Source: Mallotus nudiflorus (Eukaryota > Streptophyta > Magnoliopsida > Malpighiales > Euphorbiaceae). From it: a stretch of DNA of 64,000 nt. The notes beneath the pieces were generated by a model. It made no database searches and was not told the origin of the DNA. It saw only the letters and a program-made list of their open reading frames with translations. The position numbers and the translations under genes were made by a program. Position 1 is the first letter of the stretch. Every line of letters begins with the position of its first letter. Positions 1 through 12,480 of the stretch are shown here, in pieces. The DNA lies in contig CANTUR010000943.1 of assembly GCA_947683625.1 (NCBI GenBank), forward strand, positions 1,240,001 to 1,304,000, written 5' to 3'.

Positions 1-263
1 AGTCCCGAGGGTCTCTGATGTTCAAGCTTTATTTGCTGGCAAGTCAAACACCTGGATACAAACTCTGTAATATCCTTCTTTATTCCATTCCACCAATATA
101 TATCCTTCAAGTTATGATACATCTTGGTAGAACCCGGATGAACACTATATGCAGAAAAATGTGCTTTTTCCATAATCTCCTTTCTCAAGTTATCAACATC
201 TGGCACACAAATCCTAGTGCCCAACCGCAATATTCCTTCCCTGTCAATCACAAAGTCCCGTGA
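1..263 (-). pseudogene. Integrase N-terminal part (HHCC zinc domain) of the degraded element, partial
   Basis: Downstream of the TAG at 264-266 the same frame stays open to the window edge. It reads as the spacer between RNase H and integrase, then the zinc-binding region: a YSVHPG motif, a tryptophan pair (YWWNG) and a CLTCQQ motif supplying the paired cysteines. The same block is present in the element at 37893-49375. The catalytic DDE core would lie beyond base 1. This is seen directly in translation; that it was part of one gag-pol polyprotein is established for this family. Confidence 0.8.
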
Positions 264-2326
264 CTACCCTTGTTGCACTTCATACATGATTCTCTGCAAC
301 TGGGGGTCTCTGCTCTGAGCTGCCTTAACCCGATCCAAGTATACTGATCGTACACTGAATTGAGCTAAAAGGCACTTTCGGGTAACTTTCATCTGCAATC
401 CCCAATCAATCAGTCCATGCAACTCCTTTATAATGGGCCTTCTCTCTGTGCTAATATGGGCAAGACTGCTTGCTGATTTTCTACTCAAGGCATCCGCAAC
501 AACATTCGCCTTGCCTGGATGGTATAAAATGGAGCAATCATAATCCTTAAGGAGTTCCATCCATCTCCTCTGCCTCAAATTCAAGTCCCTCTGCTGGAAA
601 ATATATTTCAAGCTCTTGTGATCAGTGTATATCTCACACGTCACTCCGTACAAGTAATGTCTCCATATTTTCAAAGCAAACACCACGGCTGCCATCTCTA
701 AGTCGTGAGTAGGATAGTTCTGCTCGTGCTTCTTCAACTGCCTCGAAGCATAAGCAATCACTTGGCCATTTTGCATCAACACACAATCGAATCCTACTCT
801 GGAAGCATCACAATACACTGTATAACCTTCATTCCCAGAGGGTAAAGTTAGAATTGGTGCCGACGTCAACAAGTTCTTCAATAATTAAAAGTGCTCTTTA
901 CATTTGTCCGTCCATACAAACTTAACATTCTTCTGGGTCAACTGTGTCAAAGGTGCAGCAATTCTAGAGAAATCCTTCACAAATCTTCTATAATAGCCTG
1001 CTAGACCCAGGAAACTTCGTACTTCCTTAACTGTAGTTAGCCTTGACCACTCTGTAATAGCCTCTATCTTCTTAGGGTCCACCTGTATGCCATTTCGAGA
1101 AACCACGTGGCCTAGAAATGCCACTTGATGTAACCAGAACTCGCACTTTAAGAATTTGGCATACAAACTGTGCTCCCTTAAAGTATGAAGTACCATTCTC
1201 AGATGCATCACATGTTCAGCTTCACTCTTGGAATAAACCAAGATATCGTCAATGAAAACTATCACAAACCGATCCAAATATGGCCTGAATACCCGATTCA
1301 TCAAGTCCATAAAGGCTGCTAGAGCATTAGTCAACCCAAAGGACATCTTATTCGAAAGGCTGTCTTAGGCTCATCACCTCTTCTGATTCTCAACTGATGA
1401 TACCCAGATCTCAGGTCTATTTTAGAAAAACATGTAGCACCTTGAAGTTGATCAAACAGATCATCGATCCTCGGAAGTGGGTACTTGTTCTTGATGGTGA
1501 CCTTATTCAACTGTCTGTAATCGATACAAAGTCGAAGGCTACCATCTTTCTTCTTTACGAACAATATCGGAGCACCCCAAGGCGATGTACTGGGTCTGAT
1601 GAAACCCTTATCAAGCAACTCCTGCAACTGCTCTTTTAGCTCCTGTAGTTCAGCTGGTGCCATTCTGTAGGGTGGCATAGAAATAGGATCCGTACCATAT
1701 ATGACGTCAATACAGAACTCTATCTCTCTGTCTGGTGGTAATCCTGGTAATTCTTCAGGAAAGACATCCAAAATTTCACACACCACTGGCACTTGCTCAA
1801 TTGCTACATTCTCCTTCTCAACATCTTTTACCACTGCCAAGTAACCTTGACAACCCCTTCTAAGCATCTTCCGGGCTGTAATGGCGGAAATGAGATTATG
1901 AGGCATAGAGCTCCTTTCACCTTTGAAACAGAATTCTTCTTCACCTGGAACCCTAAACACCACTTCTTTCTCTCTACAATTCACAAAGGCATAATACCTC
2001 GACAACCAATCCATACCCAAAATGACGTCGAATTCCAGTATGTCAAGCAATACTAAGTCCGCCAATAGTTCTCTACCATCAACTGTCACTGGGCACGAAG
2101 GAAAGAAGACATCTGTCTCTAACTCATCACTAAGAGGAGTCAAAACAGATAGAGGAAAGGACAACCTAGAAGGCTGCCACTCGATTCTCGAAGCGAACAT
2201 AGGAGAAATGAAGGAATGTGAAGCACCGGGGTCAAACAACACTCTAGCATCGCATGCACAGACTGAGAGAATACCTGCTACCACTGCATTCGAAGTCTGG
2301 GCATCTTGTGGTGTCAAAGTGAACAC
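264..2326 (-). pseudogene. pol: Protease, reverse transcriptase and RNase H of the degraded Tekay-like element
   Basis: From 2326 the frame encodes a retropepsin-like protease (motif LFDPGASHSF, ending near VILGMDW), a linker, and the fingers and palm of RT. The conserved SPWGAP motif is intact here, as are VKKKDG and DLRSGYHQ. Near 1346 about 25 bases are missing, removing the YGHYEF block and shifting the frame. RT then continues from 1346 to 885 with the catalytic motif FIDDIL. A TAA at 885-887 interrupts the RT/RNase H linker without a frame change, and RNase H follows (YCDAS, LEMAA, TDHKSL, VADALS). A TAG closes it at 264-266. All four RNase H acidic residues are present. The copy is a pseudogene through stops and one deletion. 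Confidence 0.93.
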
Positions 2327-3706
2327 TCGAGCTTAACCATGACCTGCCTGCTGAGAAGTGGAAGGCTGTGCAAAACCACGTCCGCTAGGTCTACCCACTG
2401 AACCTCGACCCTACTGACTCATAGGCTGAGGCGGTCTCTGCTGTGGCTATATGGGTGCTTGATACTATTGAGGCATCGGATAGTAGGGCTGAGCCACTGA
2501 TGAAGATGAACCCTGAATGTACTGTGACTGATATCCGGAGTGGGGACAAGCTCTGGCAAGATGTCCAACCTGCCCACATCTGAAGTAAGCGCCCGACAAC
2601 ATATGACACGGGCCCTGATGAAATCATCCACAACTCACGTAAGCACTAGCTCTAGACCCAGAACTACTCTGCCCACTACTGCTACTACTAACTCCTGCAC
2701 CGAATCTGTGACTCCTGCCGATTCTCCTGTTCGAAGCATATCCATGTCGGCCAACTCGGTGAGTTCTGGACCTCCTACCACTCTGCTGAGAACTACCCAT
2801 AGCTTGCTGACTTGAACTGTCGATGTGAAATGCTGGCTGCTGGTACCCGGGAGCTACACCATAACCACTGCCCCCGATCATATAAGGATCTATCATGGTG
2901 CCCTAGCAGATATGTCGCCTCTCAATCAAACGGGCCTCCTCAATCACACTCTCTAGGGTGCGGTCCTTGGTATTCATACCAACAAAAGCGGGTCCTAATC
3001 CAGTAACATACAGCTCTACTGCTCTGTAAGGGTCCCTCCTGATATCTTCTGCATGTCGGGACAACCTATTAAACTCTCTGGTGTAATCCTCCATTGACCT
3101 ATCGCCCCTAGTAATGTGGAGTAACTACCACCTGTAGGCATCTCTGGTGGCTGGAGGACAGAAAAATCTCAAAAAGCGGTCCTTAAATTCTAGCCAAGTC
3201 AGCTCGTGCATCAATGGCTGAATCGACTGCATAAACCAATCCTGAGCAGCTGCCTGAACCGATAACTCCACAATCATAATCCTCTAATAATCTATGTGTC
3301 CCGTCCTGGTGCGTGCCTCAATCGCATTAATGAAGTCTAAGGCATCGCCCGTACAGTCAAAAGAAACTCTACCAATCCGAGAGTAAAGAAGGGCTGCTTC
3401 AGTGTCTGACATACCTTGGTTCCTCTGCTAAAGCATCTGCTGTACAAGGGGCATCGCCTGATTCAATGCCGCTAGACCCTGATTAATCCCTGCCAGTCCA
3501 GCTACAAAGGTTGTAAGGTCAACAGTTGGGGCTTCAGGCTCGACTGGCTGCTGATCAGGAATCTCAGCTGCAGCTACCCTGGCTCGACCTCTACCTCTAC
3601 CTCTACCCCTACGACGTGGAGTAGGAAGGGGAGCCTCATCGTGCACAGACTACTCATCTAGCCTAAGGGTCGGATCAACTTCTGGATCGATATGCACACG
3701 CCTCAT
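2327..3706 (-). pseudogene. gag: gag of the degraded Tekay-like element, no frameshift but ten in-frame stops
   Basis: The start at 3706 (MRRVHID) aligns with the gag start of the element at 41334 (MRRRARV). The frame runs unshifted into protease. Visible parts are a basic RGR-rich N-terminus (about 3590-3640), the capsid-like gag domain (with EDYTREFNRLSRHAED, about 3090-3045), a Ser/Gly-rich stretch and a zinc knuckle near 2560. In that knuckle the first cysteine is tyrosine (YFRCGQVGHLARAC). In-frame stops lie at 3650-3652, 3428-3430, 3284-3286, 3125-3127, 2903-2905, 2624-2626, 2465-2467, 2447-2449, 2411-2413 and 2333-2335. Eight are TAG, one TGA and one TAA. Most would come from single C-to-T changes at CAG, CAA or CGA codons. 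Confidence 0.88.
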
Positions 3707-3860
3707 TCTGAAAGGAAGACAAGGAAAATTGAATTCAAAACGGGGTAAGAATATTTAAAGAAACACGAAATTAGAAATAATAACATCTCAAGACAATTAT
3801 CAACCCTAAAGCTGCAGTAGTTACATAGAAAGACAAACATAGACAATTAATCGAACTTAT

Positions 3861-3872
3861 GCTCTAATACCA
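3861..3872 (-). other. Primer-binding site (initiator tRNA-Met type), one base changed
   Basis: On the minus strand this reads TGGTATTAGAGC, four bases after the LTR end. The intact copy at 41123 has TGGTATCAGAGC, the usual plant initiator tRNA-Met site, so this one differs by one C-to-T change. Confidence 0.85.
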
Positions 3873-4500
3873 ACTTTGTCACGACCCAAACCCGAGGGCA
3901 CGTGACTGGCACTAGGGAATGGGTAGGCATAAGGCCTCCGAAACCTGTAGTAAGCCTAAAGGAAAAGAAAAATAAAACCATTCATATTTTAAACTTTACT
4001 TTAAAACAAAACACATTATCAAACTGATTTTTCTTAGAATACACAATTTCAACTACTTAAATAATAATGTATTTCAACATCTCATATTATAAATCAAATT
4101 GAATCTTATACATAAGCGTGGTTTACACAAATAAATTACATAATTATGTTTAAATCATACAAATCTTTAATACATATACTACTGCAGCAACCTAGATTAA
4201 CACACAGTACAACTTATAATGACCTACATATAATAGTTGGTGAAGAAGAAACCCGGCGTGGAGGTAGTCTGAGGTCGAAATCCCAAGCTCCTGAAAAAAA
4301 ATAAATTAAGGGGAATCAGACCTCACTGAGTAAGTCAATAAAAAGAGCTGTACGGTTTGAAAACCTTTTTGAAAACTGTAAATGTTTATAGTGAAAATAA
4401 TTTATAATATATATATTTATAGCTTTTGAAAAATCTCGGTAGAACCCTAAACCCAACAATCTACATGGCCAACTGGGCCCACTTATTCCAACTAGACTAC

Positions 4501-4680
4501 CGGTCCCCGAGAGCAAAGGCATCAACCGAGGCACCAAGCCGTAGTCATTCACTTAATCCAATTAAATGGTATTGGCGGTCCCCGAGAGCTAAGGCATCAA
4601 CCGAGGCACCCATCCCAATCCATTATTGACTTTCCAATCACTAGCGGTCCCCGAGAGCAAAGGCTTCTACTGAGGCACCC
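4501..4680 (-). repeat. Three LTR-internal tandem units (about 69-75 bp spacing)
   Basis: The block starting CGGTCCCCGAGAGC on the plus strand occurs at 4501, 4576 and 4645, each followed by an ACCGAGGCACC-like segment. Reverse-complemented, it corresponds to the two-copy block in the younger LTRs (about 40324-40411), so copy number differs between family members. Function is unknown. Confidence 0.8.
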
Positions 4681-6625
4681 GTCCCAGTTTAACATTCTTC
4701 AATCATACAATTATCGAATCCATCTCTCAATCTCTACCATGTGCACATAGTCCTGGTGAAGCCCACCAGGTAGCCCGTTTTACCAAAATTTCTCAAAATC
4801 GATTTTAAATAAATAAAATGCATTTAAATCTTAAATAACAACATTAAATTAAATAAACCATATAATCAATATTAAAATAGGAGCGCACGCATTTGTTAAT
4901 TAAAACACGCACAGATCATTCTATCGACTTACAGGATGAATGCGAAGGCTGACGACCACACGTCTGCCTCGGTCTCACAGCTTCTGCTCCGATATGCTCT
5001 AAAAGAAAAATAATGAATCAACTTTTAAAACATGACTAAGGAGTCGAAATCAGGAATCAACAAAATAATAAAATTCCAGACTGACTCGAGGAAAATCGGA
5101 CGAGACTCGACAGACAGGATTTAACCTAATGGTAGGAATTTTACGAGTATCACGTTTTACGAGAAAATCTACCAAAATTTTGGCGGAGTCTCCTCTGTAA
5201 AACGGACATCTCTCTACCAGAGGTAGAGCCAGACCTGCATAGAAAATACACTTCCAAAATACACAACCATTCACACTCGAGTCGGGCTCCCAAACTTCAA
5301 TTTGCCCCGACCGAGATCACAACTCAATAAAGTATCAAAATTAATAATATTTATTTCTCCATTTACACACATACTAAAATAAATAAAATTATATAAAATC
5401 TCAATTATTCAAAATTAAACAATTAATTTTTTTCCATTACTAATAATATAATTATAATTATTATCCAAATGAAAACCTTTGTAATATATTATATGAATAT
5501 ATATATATATATATATATATTGGAAATTGGACATTTAAAATTTTACACTATTTAGAAAATTATATCAATTAATTTATAAAATTTATCTAAACCCTTTAAA
5601 TACTAATAAAACTAATTAAAATATATATTTATCATATTTAGTGTAAAATTACATTTTTACCCCTAGTATATATATGAATTACATAATGTGCTATATATAA
5701 AAAAATTTTCCTTAAAATTATCTAATCATTTAAAATTTATTTTTCTCAAGATAATTCCTCCCAATATTAAAAAAAAATTTAATCAACCAACAATATTTTT
5801 TTCCCAAAAGTATTATTTAACTAAAATCAATTTTTGGCATAAACTCAAATATATTTATAAAAATAGTATAAAAAATCTCAAAAATTATAGTTTGAGTCCT
5901 AAAATTCATATTATTCACTAATAACCTCATTTATCAAATTTCATAACCTTTTTAACCAAAATTTTCAAAATTAGCCTAATTATTTAATTTTGACATAAAG
6001 TATAAAAATTCCTAAAAATTGTATAATATTCTAAAAAAAATTATCTACCTTACCCTAAAATTTATCTCAACACATAATAACACCAAAATGTCAATTATTA
6101 TTATTATTTCCTATTTTTATAATTAATTCCCGAAAATTCCTAAAATATTATTAAAATATTCAAAAAATTCACCAAAAATCAAAATGAATTCCAAAAATTA
6201 TACAAAAATTCCTAGAGGTAGTTTGAGCTACTAGGAATCACATTTTTAAAGGGAGTTTGCATGAATCAAGCTAGATTAAGTTAAAAAAATTTCAAAACCC
6301 TAGAGTTCACAAACTGAAAATCAACCAAAACTCAATCAATTCATGACCAAAGCTTAAACAAAGCTTAGATTGAGCCTCACCGGTGCAAGGGGAGGAGATT
6401 GGCACCGGAATGGAGGAAAATGGTGGCCGGACGAAGCTTGGGTGAGTTTGGAGCAAACTCTCGGCTTCTCTCTTCCAGCGGCTTCCGGCGGCTCTGCAGG
6501 TGACCGGAGGCGAGGGATAAGGAAGAGGAAGCAACAGACGGCGGCCGGAGGTGGGGGAGGCGCAGTGATGGTGGTGGTCAAAGGTGTCGCGAGGATGGGG
6601 AGAAGGAGATGCTCGGTTCTGTTTA

Positions 6626-6646
<21 letters not shown>

Positions 6647-6695
<49 letters not shown>

Positions 6696-6860
6696 CACAA
6701 TATGCATTCAAGTATAATAGTGTACATATGTATATATATGTAGTTATATATATATATTTTATATGTATATGTATGTAAACATTACATACATATACATATA
6801 AAATATATATATATAACTACATATATATACATATGTACACTATTATACTTGAATGCATAT

Positions 6861-6913
<53 letters not shown>
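6647..6913. repeat. 267-bp near-perfect palindrome with 3-bp centre
   Basis: The centre is base 6780. The sequence at 6696-6778 is the exact reverse complement of 6782-6864, an 83-bp arm of mixed sequence carrying for example TATGCATTCAAGT and its complement. Alternating AT runs extend pairing to 6647/6913, with a single mismatch at 6674/6886. It lies where the related LTRs carry an AT microsatellite (about 38340-38372). It could be a fold-back (MITE-like) element or an inverted duplication. No terminal duplication could be defined in the AT background. Confidence 0.9.
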
Positions 6914-6914
<1 letters not shown>

Positions 6915-8859
6915 GCACACATGTGAATTGATATGCACATTTAAACTAATATTTAACCTAAAATATAATGTTAACACCATTATACTTTAATATAATGCAA
7001 ATTAACTATTACTAGTACTATTTGAGAAAAACATGTCCCTTTTTATTAAAATAATTATATATATATGTAGGGTATTACAACCAGACACAAATAAACTTCA
7101 AACATAATAAACAACAAACATGAATATTATGTAATATGCAAAAAAAAAACTATTTGATTAATTGAATAATATAATTATATCACACATGATTCAAAACTTT
7201 GAGGGGGGAGTTTCATAAGGTCCATGGCTATTTCGTCTGTATAAGGAGTTATCAAAGATGAGTAAAGGAATTGGATAGCAGGCTTCACCTTGAAACTTAG
7301 GATTTGTTCTTCATTAATAGCATAATTATATGCACATAACCTACTCATAAACCTTCAAAATCTGTGAAAAACAACCCATATTAGATGCAAACCTTTCTTT
7401 TTTTAATACATAACAGAAATTATGAACACTCTACAAGCTCTTTTCCCTAATTCGAAAACCCCATTTCTAATCCCTAACATTGAGCAAGAAAATTAAGCAA
7501 TAAGTTATAGTTAGCTACTTTATACAAAGGAAAGAAAATAAAAACTTGAGCTAACATAGCTTTAATCTATGCATTATTACATTTCTAAAAAGCTTATAAT
7601 GAAGCTATCCATTAATCAAATGGTAAACGTTTTCTCAAAAATTAACATATCAAAAAATATTCCTTCAGTATACAAATCAAATTAAAAGCAAAACTATAAG
7701 AAGTATAAAAAAGCAATTAAATTTCAAACAATATAATAAATAAGAAAAATTAAGGAAAACATATAAGATCTACGAAAAAAATAAAAATGCAAATGTAATT
7801 CTTTTAGAACCAGTAATTTTATGCCAATTCTTTTTAAAGTAAGAATCATAATCCATAAACCACTAAGAGCACGACTGAAATTTAAAACAAATAAAAATAA
7901 ACCAATGAAAAAAATGAATGCAGTACAAATAAACTGACATTAAAGAAAAATAAGAAAAGTAACATTAAACAAGATACAAAATATAGAGAGATCAAGCAAA
8001 TGAGTGCTCAAAATAAAAAAAATGTACCTAAAAGTAGTAGTAGCAGTAGTGGATGACTGGTGTGAGACGGAGTGGTTTGATTTGCGATGATTGGTGCGAG
8101 ACAAAGAAGCTGCTAGTTCTGAAGACGAGGAGTAAGAAGAAGAATACGAAATGTACACAAAGAAGTAGAAGATGAATAAGAAGAAGAAGACTTGAAGTTC
8201 AAGAGGAACAACACAATAGAGGGCAACAATATGAAAATGAAGATCAAGTAGTAGTTAGGTTTTTCTTTAAACCAAATTACAATTTCAAAACTACGTAGTT
8301 TTTGATAAAACGACGTAGTTTTGTTTATGGTATTTTTTTTATACCACAATTATATTATGTACATTCAAGTTATATTCACATTTATTGATATAATTTTAGG
8401 TCATTTTTTAATATAAAAGCTTAGTTTTGTTTATGGCAATTTTTTATACCACAGTTATATTATGATATTAAAGTTATATTCACAATTTTTTGATATAATA
8501 TTACAGCCATTTTTTAATTTCAAAGCTAAAAACTACATAGTTTTGAACTTTGATATTCAATACTGGCTTAAAATTATCAAAACTACTTTGTTTTATGTAG
8601 TGGGATAATATTAAAAATTAAAACTAAATTAGACGATTATCATTTTCATAAAATTATGTTAATATATTATTATGCTATTTATATTAGTTTATATAAAACT
8701 ATGATAATATAATATTTACAAAAATGATATATTAGGTTAATATATCGAAATTTCTAATATAATTTGATGAACCAAATTCTATTATATATAACAATATAAA
8801 TACTATATATACGTCAATACTAAATGTTCATAATATTAACATATTTAAAAATACAATAA

Positions 8860-8975
8860 GTTTAAACCGGTCGTGTCGTGTCATGTCAAAATAACGACAC
8901 CCTAATCTTGTTTAACTTCGTGTCGTGTCGTGTCGTGTTGTTTAATCCATACATGTCACAAATTGACAGCCCTAT
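8860..8975. repeat. GTGTC-rich block, possible end of a non-autonomous transposon
   Basis: Two runs of a GTGTC-type pentamer (about 8871-8887 and 8918-8940) flank AACGACACCCTAATC and are followed by ATTGACAGCCCTA. Such direct and inverted GACAC motifs next to a GGCTGTCAA-like end resemble DNA-transposon termini in plant genomes. Only one end is visible, so this is an inference. Confidence 0.3.
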
Positions 8976-9955
8976 ATAATATATGTGTGTATATATGCAA
9001 AATCCATTTTTAAACCCATTAACTATAGTGTTAGTTTTTATTGGTCCCCTATCTATTTATTACATTGCATTAAGTGCCCATATTATTATTTATGTATCTA
9101 TTGAGCCCAAATTTGACAAATTTCATAGATATGTTCGTTATACTATAGGAGTTCAATGCATTACATAAATAATAGTATATGGACTCAATGCATACATAAA
9201 TCATAGTATAGAGGTGCAATAGCTACATAAATAATAATATATAGGCTCAATGCAATAAAATAAAAGGATAGGGGATTAACAACAAAAATTACTATACTTC
9301 ATGGGCTTACAATTATTTTTGCCTTGTATATATTAACATACACTACAAATAATTGTCATAATAATATTAGTTAGGTTATTAATTTTAAATACTTTCAATA
9401 ATATTATATTTCTTACAAAGATAATAATCAATAAGTTATCTAATATAATAATAATCAAATATTTTAATTTTAAATTATAAATTTTAAAATACATACAATG
9501 TTAATTTTTTTATTTTCATATTTTTATTTTAAATTTGAAGGGTATTCCGTATTTTTACTTTTTGTTGTTAATCATAACAATTTTTCTTATGTCTCATATT
9601 TAAAGTTTAAATTATTGTAATATAACAGACATTTTACATTTTTCCTTGACAAATTGAATACTAATAGTAGCAGCAGCAACAACAATAATAATATTAATAA
9701 TATTGAAATTAATAAACATATTTTTGTCAGTCATTCATTTACTATATTTTAAACACAATTTATATTTATTAAGTTTTATCATATATTATTATATATGATT
9801 TTTTCCCTTTTAAAAAATACAACTTAATTGCAGAATATTAAATATCATATACATATACATAATATTTACTATTACAAGTACCATATACTTGGAAATATTT
9901 TTCTTATTTACCTTAATTTCGTAAATAACCCGGCTCCACACCCACACTGCTAATG

Positions 9956-9957
<2 letters not shown>

Positions 9958-9999
<42 letters not shown>

Positions 10000-10000
10000 T
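9958..10000. repeat. (TAA)n microsatellite
   Basis: An uninterrupted TAA/ATA trinucleotide run of about 40 bases. Confidence 0.95.
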
Positions 10001-10694
10001 ATTGAATTAAAATAATAAAAAATCTTAAAAATAATATAAAAAAATATAATATTATTTAAAATATGCTATTTTTTAATATTATTATAATTAATTAATTATA
10101 AACACTATAAAATGAAAATTGAAATTATAAAACGATGAATTAAAAGAATTATAAAATGATAAATTTTTATTAACATTTAACTAAAATTATCTTTATGAAC
10201 TTACATTATGTTTGTATTTTTAACTAAAATATACAAAAATGCCTATGTTTTAAATACTAATAATCTAATATACTAAAAAATAAATAAATTTAAAAACAAA
10301 AAAGTCATAATATTATTTGAATTATGATATTAGTTGTTAATATAATTAATATTAATTAATCATAATCATTTTAATATTACAACTTACAATTAAGAATTAA
10401 AAAAAAGTCATCCAATTACACAACACACATAACAATCATAGTAGTACAATAGTAATTATATTAATCACAGCAGTACAACAGTAATTATATTAGGAACATT
10501 GTACTATATTAGATATGTTATTGTTTAACGATAAATAAACAACATGCAAAAATTACAAGAAAATTAAACTAAAATAAATTAAGATTGAAAAGCTTTATTT
10601 TATTGTACTTTAAACCGTTAATCCAATTTACGGTGCTGTGCTCTTCGATAAGAACTTATGTTAATAAATTGTGAAGAAAGGGAATTACCTCCGG

Positions 10695-10814
10695 CTATAA
10701 AAGAAGCGCAATCATCACGGCGCTGTGATCATTATCGTAATTATCATCATTGTCGTCCTCGTTGTCATTGTCATTGTCATCTTCAGCAGGACTGTAGTCG
10801 CGAGGCACAAACAT
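10695..10814 (-). other. Short acidic Asp/Asn-repeat open frame (39 aa), doubtful coding
   Basis: From ATG at 10814 the minus strand is open for 39 codons: MFVPRDYSP, then an Asp/Asn/Glu run generated by GAT/AAT/GAC/AAC codons, ending at TAG 10695-10697. Just after the stop (minus strand), GGAGGTAATT could be a splice donor, so it might be part of an exon. The triplet repeat alone could also account for the open frame. No family is recognised. Confidence 0.2.
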
Positions 10815-12480
10815 AGTTGATTGTGTTGGGTTTAAAATGTTAACATAGTACATTTAAAATGTAATGCTTGTGTCAGTGATTATTTTTTTTTTGGAGTATC
10901 AAACGGAGAAAACTAAAATTTTATGATGGAATCCGGAGTTAACATCATCTGAGGGAAATGAACCAAAAGCATTATTTGGTTTTACATTAAAAAAAACATA
11001 TTTAACTTCAGATAGATTTTTTTTTTTTCAATCTTATTTTTTCTTATGTAATAGACGTTTATAATTGTATATGTACTTTAATCTAACCTTTTACAATAAA
11101 AGCTTTTTATTAAAACATTATCTCCCATATTGTATAAGTTTATAGATAATATAGATATATAAACATGTATTTTTTGTCCAAAAAAAGCATCTCTCTAATT
11201 GGTTACTCATGTAATTACTTTTGTCAAACACCATCAAACAATATTCTATATTTTTTTTTTGTCCCGTTTAACTCGTGACTAGGATTAAAAATCTATCCAT
11301 TAATATGGAGGATATAAAACCAACCTTTTTTTAATTTCCAATATAAATTTCCGTTGAAGAGATTATTCATAATTTATATGCATCTACTAATTTTATCACT
11401 TTATACTTTTTTCAATTATTTAATATGTACTACAAAAATATAACACATATATTTTAATAAATTGTGTCATAAAAATTTTACTATTTATATCTTTTATTAA
11501 ATTTGTTCATAATAAAAATATATATTATTTTATTTTAGATTAAATTTATACAATGTCTAATTATATTATTCAAATTTAAGATACAAAATCAAATAATTTT
11601 CCGTAGTTTTAAATTTTTTAAAAAATAAAACAAGCCTATTTATGTAATTATATAAAATACAGATGTCCTTTTTTCTTAAAAACAAGTATTCCCTTGCTTC
11701 ATACGTCTATATGTAGTACACTTTCTATGCAAATTGTATTATATTTTACTAGTATTTTAGTTTTATATCATAATTTATATTATAATCTATTGCCTTGATA
11801 TCATTTTCGCATGGTAATTTTACATTGCTGTATTTTCATTTGCAAGAAGTGATTCTTAATTTCCTGCATATATTAGAAGTTAAATTTCATTTAGTTCATA
11901 TGCCTACACATATACATCATAAGTGATGGTAAACACGTTTACGCACGATATTGTTGCCGCTTATGTTATGGGACATTATAAATGTCTACTAAAAATACAT
12001 TCACCATGAGCTTGATTTTGTTCACAATCATCCCCATTTGCCTCGGTTTCCTTTGGTTTTCACGAGCTTTTTCAGGATAATATTAATTAACTTGCTCGTA
12101 TTCTTTTTTATCATAGGTCACATAGGAATACAACCTTTAAGATAAACTATTTGCATAAACAATAATATTTAAAATATTAACTTAATATATTATTATATTC
12201 AAAATACAAATTTAATGTTTATATTAAATCATAACTTGATGTTTTTATTATACTACATCCGAAGCGTGTGCAAACTTTCCAGTAATATTTTATATTTTAC
12301 ATATAAATTTTTTTAATATTTTCCATTATTTATTAGGAGAATGATGTGCGTCGCGGGTAATAAAGCGACAAACTTTATAAGGGGCAAAGACGGTTTTGGC
12401 CCTTTTTGCCCTTCTTATTGGTATAATTTTTTAAAATTAAATTAATTTTTTTATATTCTAAAACCGATATTTCACAATGG

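Larger units (their letters stand above)
1..7079 (-). mobile_element. Degraded Ty3/Gypsy Tekay-like element, left part cut by the window edge
   Basis: In minus orientation the order is 5' LTR (7079 to 3877), primer-binding site (3872-3861), gag start at 3706, protease, reverse transcriptase, RNase H and the start of integrase, which runs off base 1. The protein order and long LTR match the chromovirus Tekay/Del type, and the proteins are clearly related to the fuller element at 37893-49375. The coding region is dead, with ten in-frame stops between 3706 and 1346, a deletion near 1346 and two further stops. The 3' LTR and target duplication lie outside the window. Confidence 0.9.
3877..7079 (-). 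repeat. 5' LTR of the degraded Tekay-like element, 3203 bp
   Basis: In minus orientation the LTR begins TGTAATACC at 7079 and ends GGTCGTGACA at 3877, the same termini as the LTRs at 37893 and 46140 (TGTAATATCC and GTCGTGACA). Shared internal landmarks include the outer arms of a conserved stem-loop (about 4250-4330), repeated ctcggttga-type units (4501-4680), the GC-rich block at about 6370-6620 and an AT microsatellite. Overall divergence from the other copies is high, so this is an older insertion or a different subfamily. Confidence 0.85.

Noticed and set aside
1397..2336. Plus-strand frames of 80-104 codons
   Set aside because: Opposite-strand shadows of the minus-strand protease/RT pseudogene.
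6307..6778. Open frames of 64-134 codons on both strands
   Set aside because: They read through the GC-rich LTR block and the AT microsatellite/palindrome; the protein would be Tyr/Ile repeats with no domain.
8113..8349. Ser-rich minus-strand frames (also 7940-8158)
   Set aside because: Low-complexity TCT/TCA runs in AT-rich DNA, no motif.
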